From the NCBI GenBank assembly GCA_036852015.1, contig JAANDG010000572.1:30025-94024 (forward strand): a DNA stretch of 64,000 nt, in the 5' to 3' direction. The translations under genes and the position numbers were made by a program. Position 1 is the stretch's first letter, and every line of letters begins with the position of its first letter. This DNA is from Pelodera strongyloides (taxonomy: Eukaryota > Nematoda > Chromadorea > Rhabditida > Rhabditidae). Of this stretch, positions 24,701-36,500 are shown piece after piece. The notes beneath the pieces are model-generated. The model saw only the letters and a list, made by a program, of their open reading frames with translations. It had not been told where the DNA came from and ran no database searches.

Positions 24701-27700
24701 AAGCGTAGATTTGAACAGGACAATGCTAAGCGCACTCTTTTAATGGGCATACGCGCTTGCGGTTTTTTTCGGAACTAAATAGTAGTTGAACAGTTCTTGT
24801 ACGGATACTCAACAGGAGACGAATGGTGAAATATGCCAAAAGCATGAAAAATACTTATAAAATAATAAATATTGACCAGTTATTAAGGACTGGCAAGATA
24901 CATCGCTTTTGATAGATCGCCAAAAATATTTTTATAATTTATAACTTTAGGAACTAGGCTCACCTTTTCATGTTGTCGTGGCACTACAAGCCGCCGATCA
25001 GGGAAATATGTTGAGACCGGGGTGGGTTTTGATTAATACAGTAATATTCAATGTAATTATATCTGTGCCAGTTTTAGGTTTGTCAAAAAAACCAGGCAAA
25101 CATTACAGTAACCCATAAAACTTTTTTCGCTGGAGATCCACCGAGACTTAGTGACTCACAATTTGTTCTTTTTTATTTGCAAAATTAAAACCCAATAATT
25201 GCAAATTTAAGCTCAAGCTCAAGATACAGTTCTTGCTCATGGAAGACGGTGTGAAACTAAATTCTGATAATTTCCCAGATATATCGAGAAAGCGTTGGAA
25301 ATCGAGGACTTTCTACAGTACAAAATGAAAGTCGAACACGAAAATAAAACTTATGCGTATTCGGATTTCTGCGGCACACAATGCGAGACTTCTGATGCGG
25401 TGAGATTTCTAGAACAGTTAAATTATTTATGTGATATATATTGGCTTGAGGCATAACAATGTCTGTCCTTTTTAAACGCATCTCACAAAAAGGTAGTAAG
25501 GCGAACAAACGAATTGAAAAGACCCAAGCTGGGGCTTCAGGGCCTCACTACTACTGCTCCTGCCTTTATTTGGTTTTGGTTTTCTTGACAATACGAAAGT
25601 TGCGCACACAATTGAGTTGCAGATTATTAGAGTGTTGCAACCTTCCCTTGCTAAAGCCTAGATGAAAAGTATGGTATTCATGTTGATCAGTTCCTACCAA
25701 TATCTCGTTTTTCAGGTGAATATCTTCTTAACCATGTTCCGTGATTCACGGATGCGTAAGACGACGCACGTCAAGTTGACCTATCCTTCGATGGATGTGT
25801 TCGGAAATCGAGTTTACTTGGCCAACAATATCTTCGAAGTTCAACTGAATAATAGGTGCGCATTTTTGAAATGCGTGTATCGTACCCCAGAGCCATTTAC
25901 ACCACATACTGTATGTTTGACAATCGCATTTCGTGTAGTCATCTAAGAAACTATAAATAGTCTAATTGACTACAAATAGTCTAATTGACTACAAATAGCA
26001 TAATAGAATTTGCCATATCACTGTTCATAGTAATGATTCTTTGTTGTAAGAAACATAATTTTTCCATTGTCAGGTCTAACCTGGTAGAGGGATGCGGTCT
26101 CGTCGCGATTAACTTCCACGCAATCTACAGTAATAGTACCATGGAAGCTGTTATGAAAAAGTGGGAGCACGCTGTGTTTGAGTATACCCTGGCCACTGCC
26201 GACGACCCTCTCATTAGGGTATATACCACTTCGGAGGGATTGGTATCGGAAGAAGTACGACGAACTGGTGGGTTTAGCAATATAGATACTGTTCTGAAGA
26301 CACGCATCGGATAGCGTTGGTGGCTTGCTGGTTATGGTGGGACTGTCTTTAATGTATAAAGCATCTGGTAGACCAACGAGCAAGGTTGGCGGTAGCGTGG
26401 TAGCGTGGTAACTCAGTAGAACGGTAATCCAAAGACGCCGCGGGATCGTTTTCCGTTCAATATCGGTTTTTTTGGAACAATCTTTTATTCATGTTTCTGT
26501 AGGAAAGGTTGGGCGAGGACAGAGGTCTAATTACGTTTTTAGGTCTTTTGGCCGTGCCCCTGATGCCTCTCACTGTCATAATCATAATGATCTTCACTGT
26601 TGGAACAACAATGAAAATGGACCCAGTCAAGTCAAAACCCCTTGAAGCCACCCTCGGAGTTATCTGTCCTATTTTGTCTCTAATGGCCTCATTTGGACAT
26701 TTGTTCTGGGTCGGTTTTCACGTTTTTATACCGTAGTTAAGGCGAGGCTTGATACTCAAATGCATGCATTTTTCACGCTCTCTGTGGTACATCCCAGACT
26801 TATGGTACGGTTTTCACTCCGTTACTTGATACTGTAGTTTTGTAGGCGTTTTTCCGCAGAAGGGTTTGGAAATTGTTTTATATACTGATTGATTTTTCTA
26901 TGTGTACTTTGCGCACATTATGGATTGATAATGCTTTCGAACTGGACAATAGTTTCATTTTCGTCACCACGAAACTTTTTAAACCTTAACTTCCCTTATT
27001 TGTTTCCTCCGCTTACCATTTCCCCCTTACAGATGGGCTACGAATTCCTTCCAATCGTCACAGTGGTTCCCTTCCTAATTCTGGCCATTGGAGTAGACGA
27101 CGTCTTCATTTTCATTCACGCCTGGCACAGGACGAATTGCAGGTGAGCAATTACGGTTGGCACACATATGGCGCAATTGTGGCGCGCGCACCGCGCACTT
27201 TTTCTTGAGCGGCGACAGAGCGGACTTTCACCTTTGGCATTGCAGACTTCCCCCAGAGGAGCGGACAGCTTTAACTTTGGCAGATGGAGGACCCTCTATA
27301 TCGATTACTTCTCTAACAAATCTACTTTCATTTGCCATTGGAATTTTAACACCAACACCGGCAATTAATGTGAGTATTTACTTATTTTGTATATTTTGTA
27401 TTGTCAAAATGTTCTTCTTTTCAATTAAGAGAAGTCTATTTTTTTAGACCAAAAATCTTCTAGCAGAGGTGAAAAAAGTGAAAAAAAAAATGTTTCAACA
27501 GCCGCATAACTGGTTGAATAAACAACCGCTGAAGTTCTCCTCTTCTTATTCTTAGCTATAGTATTGTCTCAGATTGCTTAATTATTTTTATCTGTTAGTT
27601 TTTTTTTCGCCAAGCGTAAGTTATATATATAGTAACTGATGATATTTATTATATTGTATTTTATCTCTATCTTAGGTGTTCTGCGTATTCATCTCGGTTG

Positions 27701-30700
27701 CTGTCATTTACGACTACATTTATCAGGTAATATTTTCACATAAAAATACATTTTTTTTTCTATGCCTCTCGAATTGCAGAAATTTTCCCATAGCATTGTA
27801 TATAATGGTTTATATTTTCCCATAACATATTATATAATGGTCTATACCTTCAACTGTATAAATTATAAAATTATAAATAGTATGCATATGTGTTAGCTTT
27901 CAAATAAGTTAACCGAACGTCACAGAGTGTTGGATCCAACGAGCACTATTCTCCTCGGAATGATTATTTATGTAACTACCACTCTTCCGCAAAAACCTAG
28001 GAATTTTGTACCAATTATTGCTCTACCGCAGGTCTTCTTCTTCTCGGCCGTTCTGCAACTTGGCGGTGAGCGCGAGGCGCGCCGCGGCAACGCGTTCATC
28101 TGTTGTCTCACTGTGCCAGAGCCAAAGGTAAGCGAAACGCCAGTGGTGCGCGTAATGTATAACATTTTAGCCAACATGTTAGCTGTGTTTTCGCCTTTCG
28201 TTGTCTCATTGCTCATTTCCTTGAATGAAAACTATTTAGTAAATCAATATTTTTTAGAAATCGCTCAAACAACACGATGACAAGCCAGTGCCCTCTCTCT
28301 TCACAAAGCTTGCCAACTGGGTTCTTGAACTTTGGGTCGATTTCTCAGTTTCGGCGTGGAGCAAGTACTTTGTGGGAGGATTGTTACTGTAAGTTGGAAA
28401 TCATTTCGCAACAAACCTAGTTTTCTCGAATACTGTACTTGTACAATACAGTATATTTTCTTTTCATGTATATCTAGCTGAAGCATCATTTTCGATTCCC
28501 TTTTCTGGCAATTTTTACCTCAATTATTGACCAGTCAACTGAACTACACTTGAACGTGTTATGTATGTATGCAACTAGCTTCACGCTGAGTAAAACCAGC
28601 GTTCGTGCGGCGCGCGATTGGCTAAAATATAGCGAGCATTTATTATGCACCTATCTTGCCAGATTTCTTGTGGACATTTACGTCACGGAAATTTTACGAT
28701 AATCCCTTGCAGTGTCTACTGGGCATTCATGATCAAAGGAGTTCTGGCGATTCGTGTTGGTTTGACCAGTGAGAAACTGTTCATGGACGACTCGCCTCTC
28801 TTAGCACTCGTGCATTTCCAGACTGACATCATCTTCAAAGAGGGCGGACAGGTAGAGCACAGCGACTTATTCAGACTACAGTATCCCCAAAATTCAGGGG
28901 AATTCTTTTCGCTACGTTGAGCCCAGCTTGCTCGAGGATAACATAATAAAACCACAATTATCGAAATAGATTATATCGCCGTATTTTGAACTGTGCGTCT
29001 GTACATAAACTGCAAACGTAAATCTTACTAAGTAGAGTGCTTGCGGGGTGAATTTTGCCATATGATGTTTGTGCGCCAAACATACGCCAACTCCGTAATT
29101 GCGATATTCTTTCAGCTGGCGGTTTTCGTGAACAACCCCGGTGACATGCGGAAGCCGGATGCGGTTCCTGAGGTGATGCGGGTTCTGGGAAGGTTTGAAG
29201 GAGCAAATCATTCCGTTGGTTCTGCCAGCACTCACATGTGGCTACTCACTTATCTGCCGTATATTGGACTTCAGGCAAGTTTACTGTAAATTCTCAACCC
29301 AACCACTAAGTTGTGGCCGTATGCACGAACGCCGGGAATATGCGCCCAGCCTCCCAGTGGGAGATGAGAGAAAGAGAGTGATCACACGATCAGAGACACG
29401 CAGAGGCAAATTCTCCCATCCGGGGAGCCTCCCATTGTTCTTGCATATGGCCACTACACTCTAGAAGTTTTAATTGTGTTCGTGAAGTCATTTAAGACCG
29501 CACCCCAGAAGTAACCCCGGTTTGTCCCCAGTGGAGGCAGTCAGAGCTCCAGCACAGATAGAGTGTGCAATGACCATTTTCGCGTGCTCATTTTTTTATA
29601 AGTAATCTTTTCCAGAATCACGGTTCGATCGATTTTCAATACAAATATTTGCCGGAATTCTTTAAACTTCAAGAGTACAGAAGATGGAGCCACTTCGTAA
29701 ACCTCGGGGATCCTCAGTAAGTTTATTAATCGGATTTGTTCTCGGAACTTGAGCTTATTGTCAGGATTACAACAAAATCGGCCCAAGAACGTTATTATCT
29801 TGTATTTTTTTTATAACCCACTACCAAACGATAAACTGAAGTGACTTTTAAATCTGCTCTTGACAGCTTCACTCCCAGTTCAAATTATGTGCGCTCTTTT
29901 GTATTACCAGAATGACACATATTTGCCCTTCTCTGGTTATGCAAGTCTTCAGTACTCGTTGCGCAAACCACGTGCCATACCCCTTTAATAAAAAAACCTT
30001 TTTCAGGCATTGCCTTGAAGAGAACCCTCTGTGTGTGAAGAAATTCGTTTTCCTGACCGGGTTCAGGGATGCGGTGGCGTGGTCAGATAGGTTGGTTAAA
30101 TATACATATAAAAATACAATAAGAAAAGATAATAAGAAACATAAGATTTACGTAAATTACATCGTGTTCTTGACTGCAGAAATTCACGGAATTTCACAGC
30201 TGTACGTTTTTGGTACGAAAACGACACCACACTAATAAGGGATCATGATGCTTATAAGGGTTATGGGGCCTCGGGTTCAAATAGTATAATTTGTCGTTTA
30301 TCTTCAGGCTATCTCTCCTAAATGAATGGAGGTCGATCGCTGCTGAGTATCCACATCTTAATTTGACCATTTACGAGGATTTCAGTGCCTATTCAGATCA
30401 GGTGAATAATAGATCTTATTATATAAAGGAGAAGAGTTTACTTTTTTGTTTGTGTGAACGAAACGAAAATTAAAATATCTAGAGGCTATAAAACGAGAGC
30501 CGGAGACCAGACTTGAGCAAGGGAACTCGAATCTCATTTCATTATTTTTCAAGATGCGTTGCAAACGTTTCACACGAGTGTGCGCACTGTTCCAGCATTT
30601 TAAACGTTGAAAGTCGCCTCAGGCGGCGATAGCCGTCTGGTATAGAGACGAGAGAAATTGCGGGTTTCCGAGTAAACTGCGAAAATATGCTGTGTTCCAA

Positions 30701-32287
30701 ACAAACATAATAGGGATTTATTATACAACAATTAAAGCCGTTTTTCCAAAGCTCATGCTTTATGTTTACTCTCGTGACAATACAAGAGTTTATTTTTATA
30801 ATGAGTGAAGTAATCAATGTGCAGGATAAACAAAGAGCTACGTAAACCAGCGCAGAAATCTGGCATGGAACGCTGTTGTCCAGCATACTTTTTCGAAACG
30901 ACGTGTCGTGACATTTTAAATTTTCTCTCAGCTTCTCTCTATCGTACCCGTGACTCAGTCTACAGTCGGATGTGCCCTCTTGTGCATGGTTGTCGTGTTA
31001 ATTTTCTTCACTCCATGTATCATAACCATTGTCACCTCGACTGCCGCGATTCTGAGCATCAACTTGGGTGAGGAGATTTGCCAATTTAGGAAACATTATT
31101 TCCAAAAAGAAACATAATTTCTTCTTGGTGTTGATAACCAATTTGCATCAAGTTATGAGTTCGTACCTCCGCCTTACAATTAGCTGTCCCTTACTCCTAA
31201 TGTTAGGAAATTGTATAGAGTACATATTGATAGGCTCCATTTTCTGGTCAGAAGTAAGAAGTCATAATCAGAAATTTTTTCCCAGTGCTCGTGTCCTGAA
31301 GCGCGACAGCTTGAGATGTTGCTGCTGGTTTAACTTTTGCACTGGTAATCAATGCGCCAGCTTTTCTTTAGGTGTTTTCGGTTCCCTTGTCTATATGGGC
31401 ATTGACCTGGACCCAATTTCCATGACTACTACACTGATGGCCATCGGATTCTCGGTCGATTACGTGGCGCACATCACCTTCCATTATTACAAGGGAGATT
31501 TCCCGGTGGGTGTTATATGTGTTATAACTTTTGGTTTCGGTTTCTTGGGATCCTTTTGCTTATTATACTCGGATCCAGGAGTGCCCACCTCAGATATCGA
31601 ACTTTCTACGATGACGACAAACGTTAGAATTACTACGTCTATGTCTATATGTAACTGCGTCGTGCGGGATAGCTCCTGAGAACTGGGCGCGTCGCTCTAT
31701 TAGGGCCTGCCGCAACAGGGCCGCGCAGCACGTCCGAGTACGTATTTATCAATACCCTTTCAGGACAAGCGAAGTCGTATTGAACACGCGCTCGCTTCAA
31801 TTGCATGGCCAATGATCCAGGCTGGAGTTTCAACTATTCTATCTATTCTGATCCTTTGTTTAGTCCACGCGTACATGATCGCCGTCTTTGTGAAGGTAGG
31901 TTTATCGGTTAGACTAGAAACAACATAGCAGGCATAGACTTATTGGTCTTTACAGGAGAAACTATAAATGGAAGCGCGCCTAGAAGTGGCCTCTCGCCGA
32001 ACATCGCGCGGGTGGGCCACAAGAACATTTTGGTCCGCGCACCTTTGGCACAATCCTCGCGCACTCTTGGCGTCAATTTCTTGTATATTTAGGTGGTCGT
32101 TCTGGTGATATCCCTGGGAATGCTCCACGGTCTGATCGTGCTCCCAGTATTCTACGCCGCTCTTCCCTTCACGAAACCGGGAGCGAATAGGAATAACAAC
32201 AATAATAATAATCATTCTAATAACCACACCAGGAAACAGCTCCCGCCACTCAGTGTGTCAATGTCAAAAGTGGCCCCGAAACATTGA
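18760..32287 (+). CDS. Patched-related protein (PTR), sterol-sensing domain, 21 exons, about 882 aa
   Basis: Exons: 18760-18860, 22152-22281, 24951-25021, 25279-25399, 25716-25855, 26074-26254, 26503-26721, 27033-27142, 27246-27369, 27676-27726, 28032-28127, 28258-28388, 28713-28851, 29116-29274, 29616-29716, 30007-30090, 30308-30401, 30932-31067, 31372-31505, 31764-31895, 32093-32287. Phases agree and the model fits the usual PTR length. The order is: TM1 ([13 protein letters not shown]), a large ectodomain ([27 protein letters not shown]), a sterol-sensing domain with GVDD at 341-344, a second loop, and TM10 with GFSVDY at 755-760, ending in an Asn-rich tail. PTRs are RND-type transporters linked to moulting and cuticle. 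TTTTCCAG lies 23 bases before the ATG. Uncertain: the exon 6 donor (GTACGA chosen for phase). Exon 14 uses a GC donor. The exact PTR paralogue is not assigned. Confidence 0.9.
18936..19123. mobile_element. Family A MITE in PTR intron 1
   Basis: The left end AGCGAAATGCCGACCGG and a diverged right end (CAGTATTCCTCTTTA) flank the family interior with CATCGTGAACTCGTGAACAACTGA. The right end has lost the exact TTTCGCTTTAA, so the copy is probably old. Confidence 0.75.
19557..19620 (+). repeat. Interstitial telomeric repeat, (TTAGGC)n, about 10 units
   Basis: There are roughly ten contiguous TTAGGC hexamers, two of them variant (TTGGGC, TTAGGA). TTAGGC is the telomere repeat of nematodes. The array lies in PTR intron 1, far from any visible chromosome end, so it is an internal telomere-type insertion such as a break-repair or fusion scar. 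Confidence 0.9.
20785..20940. repeat. GA-rich (purine) tract
   Basis: About 150 bases of almost pure purine on the plus strand, in GAGAGG and GGAGGGAGG units. Open frames of Leu/Ser/Pro-rich peptide on the opposite strand are by-products. Confidence 0.85.
21795..21900. repeat. GA-rich microsatellite
   Basis: A second purine tract in the same intron, mainly GAGAGA and GAGAGGGAGA units. It also creates a low-complexity minus-strand open frame that I do not accept as a gene. Confidence 0.85.
22055..22125 (-). repeat. tRNA-like sequence with box A and box B (pseudo-tRNA or SINE head)
   Basis: The minus strand contains TGGTCCAATGCC, close to a pol III box A, followed about 40 bases later by GAGTTCGAGTC, close to box B. 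The acceptor and anticodon stems do not pair properly and a T at position 33 is missing, so a working tRNA is unlikely. It lies just upstream of the PTR exon 2 acceptor. Confidence 0.45.
23271..23470 (+). repeat. 16-bp minisatellite, about 12 units
   Basis: Tandem copies of CACGCACTGCGGTACT, with C/T and A/G variants at two positions and one irregular unit near 23385-23410. Confidence 0.9.
23853..24217. mobile_element. Family H TTAA element, about 365 bp
   Basis: The left end TTAAAGGGAATATGTA and the right end TACATATTCCCTTTAA are inverted and TTAA-flanked. The interior is AT-rich with CATATGTGCATACATCGGC. A lone right-end fragment lies at about 10206-10221 in a DNAJC11 intron. No coding capacity. 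Confidence 0.75.
26385..26455 (+). repeat. Degraded tRNA-SINE-like fragment
   Basis: GGTAGCGTGGTAACTCAGTAGAACGGTAATCCAAAGACGC resembles the better preserved copy at 54008-54085 but has lost a clean box B. It lies in the intron between PTR exons 6 and 7. Confidence 0.5.
29313..29464. mobile_element. Family D2-like inverted-repeat element in PTR intron
   Basis: The ends GTGGCCGTATGCACGAAC and TTGCATATGGCCAC are inverted and related to the D/D2 ends. The interior has inverted CTCCCAGTGGGAG-type motifs. It starts about 38 bases after the exon 14 GC donor. Confidence 0.55.
30541..30640 (-). repeat. Dispersed repeat M, copy 2
   Basis: The reverse complement of the repeat at 2998-3096, with the same GCCGCCTGAGGCG dyad and GAAACGTTTGCAACG end. 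It lies in the intron between PTR exons 17 and 18. Confidence 0.6.
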
Positions 32288-33504
32288 TTATGTAAAATAT
32301 ATTTGAATATCTATGTCTATAAGAATCATTTCTGTCTTATAAGATGAGATTGTATTTTTAAATTTAGAATTTAAAATTTAGACCCATCTTGCGTGTTGGA
32401 CCAAGAATATTACAATATATAGTTTTTCCAAGTTGTATAATTTTCCGGTGAACCATAGAATTTTCAAATTTTTTTGTTGCTTAAGATTAGGTTTTTCCCA
32501 AAATTGCGCATTTTTTGTTTCTCGAAACGTTATCGACGCCATTGAGTTCATTGTTTTATACGGGTTTTTGTCCAGTCTCCGTTCGAGTATTCTTTAAATT
32601 CAATGTATTTTGCATTTTCAGTTTATTTCATTTTTTTCTCTGAGCTCAACATTTTCGTAGTTGTGACACGTGGTTGTGAAACTATGCTGGACAACTGTAT
32701 TTACAAGTATTATATGCAAATGTATGTGCCCTTCTGGGTGGTTCCGGCGCAGAATGGAACACAATTTGCATATAAACATGTGGATGCGGTGTCCAATACG
32801 TGTTCCACGAGTCACATGCCGTTCACCATTGCGTAATACTCATCAATATATTTTGGCATATTTCACTTGATCCCTTGCAATACATCATACATTATAATGT
32901 ATTTAATTTACATTAAAAATTAGGAAGCTTCACTTTGTAGCTTCGTTTCTGTATTTTTATATTTGTCTCTCTCTTTTTCAATCAAATCAGAAAGAGATTT
33001 GTACGGTGCTTTCCTTGCCTTATTTACACTATTTTTTTTATACAAATTTTCATGTTTTAATAGATTTTTCTTGTGTTCGGTGTTGTTTTATTGTGTCGAA
33101 CAGGCGTGTCAAGCGGGGAAATGGGGATATGTTTGTTGGGGATACATCACATTCTCTATTGTAAGTAAGGTTTAATGAAAACTAAAAACCACATTACACT
33201 GGTCTTTTTAATTTTTCATATGAAAAATTGTGTCGACCTTATCAAACATAAAGTTACAGTGACACAAATTAAGAATCGGAATAAATTTTAGCCATTTGCA
33301 TTTTCAAAAGGATCTCGAAGCATGCTAATATGCATTAGTTTGTTGCGGTTGATACTTTTTATTTAAATTGTGATTAATAATCATGTTACACCGGTGTTAC
33401 AAGTCTCGTCAAAATAATTTAACTTATTAGCTACGCAAAAAACTGTGCAGTACTTGTCAGTAACTTTTACTTTGCTGTTATGATTTTACTATTTCAGCTC
33501 CAAA
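32288..33504. other. Intergenic DNA between PTR and the nucleoside hydrolase gene
   Basis: This 1.2 kb is AT-rich. A Family E-like fragment (ACACGTGGTTGTGAAACTATGCTGGACAAC region, about 32660-32835) is visible. The promoter of the hydrolase gene, if separate, must be here. No other gene is seen. Confidence 0.5.
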
Positions 33505-36500
33505 ATGCGGATGGTATTATTGTTTTTATCGATTTTTGTCATTACATATGGATCCGGCGAACTTATCCCCAAAACCAGAAAATTAATAATTGACACAGAT
33601 GGCACAGCGGACGATATGCAGGCAATTGTGATGGCCGTGAAGAACAAAAATGTTGAGGTGAATATAAACAAATTAAAATTTGATTTAACATAATATAAAA
33701 GGTTCTTGAGCTAAATAACAGTTTGACTGTTTGTCCCAAAGGAACAGGTTAAGGATTTTGAATTTTCTGAAGCCGCGGCCGTCGCACTGACGTGACTTCC
33801 CCGTATGCGACTGGGGTCTAAACGGGGTCCCATACTCTTATATGGGCCATACTTCTTCTTTTTGACTTTTTGATCGTTTTGTATGGATTTTATTTCAGTT
33901 AGTTGCCATAACCGTGGTAGCCGGTTGTGTCAGTGTTGAACAAGCATTCGTGAACGTTCATCGGACACTCAAAGCAGCGGGAGTTGAGCAGGTTTGTTTC
34001 CAATTAAAAATAACTCTACGCTTCAAAAGCGTGCTTCTTTATTCAATGGTGGTCCATTTCAGCATTGAACATTTGAACATGTATTAGCATAACAGCACAG
34101 AATCGCATAGAGTGGAAAATACAAAAGTATATATCAAGAGTGTAACAACTTATTCATATGTTCATGACTTCTTACGCAAAGGTCATATGCGACCATTTGG
34201 CAAATTGCTTGACGTCTCCAAACCAAACTAGACACAGAACGTTTACAAAGCCACTGTATATCCACATAAAATATTTGTATCTGTCGGTAGGATGAGGAAG
34301 CAGATATTACACTACCACACTCAACTGACCTTTCTTGTCAGCCACGAAGTAACTTTCAGTACTAAATCATTTCATTGGACAAATAGAATCTTCAGAATAA
34401 AATCCCCATCTTCCTTGGTGCTAGTGATCCGCTTGTCAACGTGGAGAACACTACAACCCACTGTGTTTACGGAGATGATGGAATAGGCGATGTTCCCGAA
34501 CAGGAACCCAAGGTTCTTTTTCTTTAATTTTCAAAAATTATATTAAAGAGGGTATAGCACGTGGTTTGTGAATGGACGGCTGAAATCCCATGCATTCTAA
34601 GAAATTGTATTCCATTATGCGCTCTGCAGATATATTTGCAGATAGCTAATACACGATACACGGAAAAAACAGTTCTCGCGAGCGTAATCCGTACAGCCAC
34701 GCGTCATATCATTTTAAAAAGCGGAATACATTGGAATAAGTCCCCAGTGCCAGTCGAATTCAAAACACTTTTCTTTTCAGCCCGACGACTATAGCAACAT
34801 CAAAGTTCCGAAAGAACATGCCGTTTATAAATTGATAGAACTGGCAACTAAGCACAATAATTTGACTCTCGTGACGTTGGGTAAGTTATTAGTCGTGATA
34901 ATAGGCTCTTTTATTGTTAGTCTAGCTACCATCCATCCCTGCGTTACAGTAGTTCTTCTGCCTGAAATCTTGGCCATACTGTCGCTCTTCGCCATCTAAC
35001 ATCTTTACAAAAAGCAATTTCACGTTTGCAAACACCCAACACTCGCAAGAGATTTAACACTAACCGTTTTGAAACTGTTTACTATAGCCCCTTTATTCTC
35101 TCCAAAGCACCAAGCACAGCACATTCTAGGCAAAAATGGCCATATTATTTTTTACACACAACTATTATTTTTTCCACAATTTCTGTTCAGGACCCCTGAC
35201 AAATGTAGCTCTGGCTGTGCGAATGGACCACAAGTTCCGCGAAGTGTTACAGCATTTGGTCATTATGGGGGGCAATTACTTGGGTGAGCAAATACTGCTC
35301 TTTTCATTCGAAAGCCAGTTTAATGAGCTGTCTGAACTATCTCATATGGAAAACAACTACGAAATCACCGTCGAATAGCTATAGATTTATCAGTTTACCA
35401 AGTTAAAAGTCTAAAAATGAACAGGTCTCCCGTTACGTTGATAACTATATATAAATGTGATGAAACACACTAATATTTTCTGTGAAAATTCCAATCATTA
35501 CCACTTACAACTAAAAACTATTGATCAAATTATCGATTGATAAATAAATTATTGATTTTTTTATCCTGCTAATAATCAGGTATCGGTTCGCACTTGCACT
35601 CGGCCACGGCCGAATTCAATTCCTGGAAAGATCCGGAAGCGTCGTGGGTGGTCTTCAACGAGATGACGACCACCCACATCGTTATCGTACCCTACGAAAT
35701 CTTTTACGTTGAGGGATACAAGGTTGGTCAATACTTTTTTTTTATCCCAAAATTAGATAATCGCACGTTTCGTTTAATAGAGAAAGCGGTATGGAACACA
35801 ATAAGATACATGGCAGTGCAGTTGTCCAGTGATTCTCTACAAACCACGCGCCACACCGCTTTAACATTCTCATGTATTGTAAATCAAGCTTGCGGAATTA
35901 GAATGGAAGATACGCAGGAGTAGCAGGTGTAGTTTATTTTTTTAAACCTTTTAAATGTACTTGTTTTAGAAAGCGGAAGAAGTAGAGTTCACTGCACACT
36001 TTGATGTAGAGACACCACTCGCTAAATACCTTTCGGCAATAACGGAGAAATACAGGGAGAAAGTTAAGGCTAAGGGAGGGTAAGGTTCTTTTTATTCACT
36101 TTAGCACTTTAGTTTAGACCCTAGGCACCTGGTTTCGGAATTAGTACGCGCATACAGTACATCCCAGCAGTATTTATTCACTGCAGACTACCATAATTCC
36201 TGCACGGACTGCTAGATAACGCTCAAATCTCAAATGACAAACACTACCGTACAGGCTTATAATTAGAATAGAAGTATCGTGTTGGAAAACACCAAAACAT
36301 CCAAATAGACATACAGTATGCCCTGTTCCTCGCTACAGCATTACTCTAATGATGTGTGTACATTCCAGAAGATACGCATTCACTAGCGAAGTCGCAGTTG
36401 GCATCGCCATAAACAGAGAAGTTGTGGGCAAGACTACAAAATGTTTTCGTGGAGTTAATGTGGAACTATGCGGCGATACTGCCAGGTAAGACACGGGGGT

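Larger units (their letters stand above)
22282..24950 (+). other. PTR intron 2 (2.7 kb)
   Basis: It contains a 16-bp minisatellite (23271-23470) and a TTAA-flanked fold-back element (23853-24217). Nothing else in it is recognised. Frames of 60-125 codons across 23269-23671 arise from the minisatellite, whose period leaves several frames open. Confidence 0.6.
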
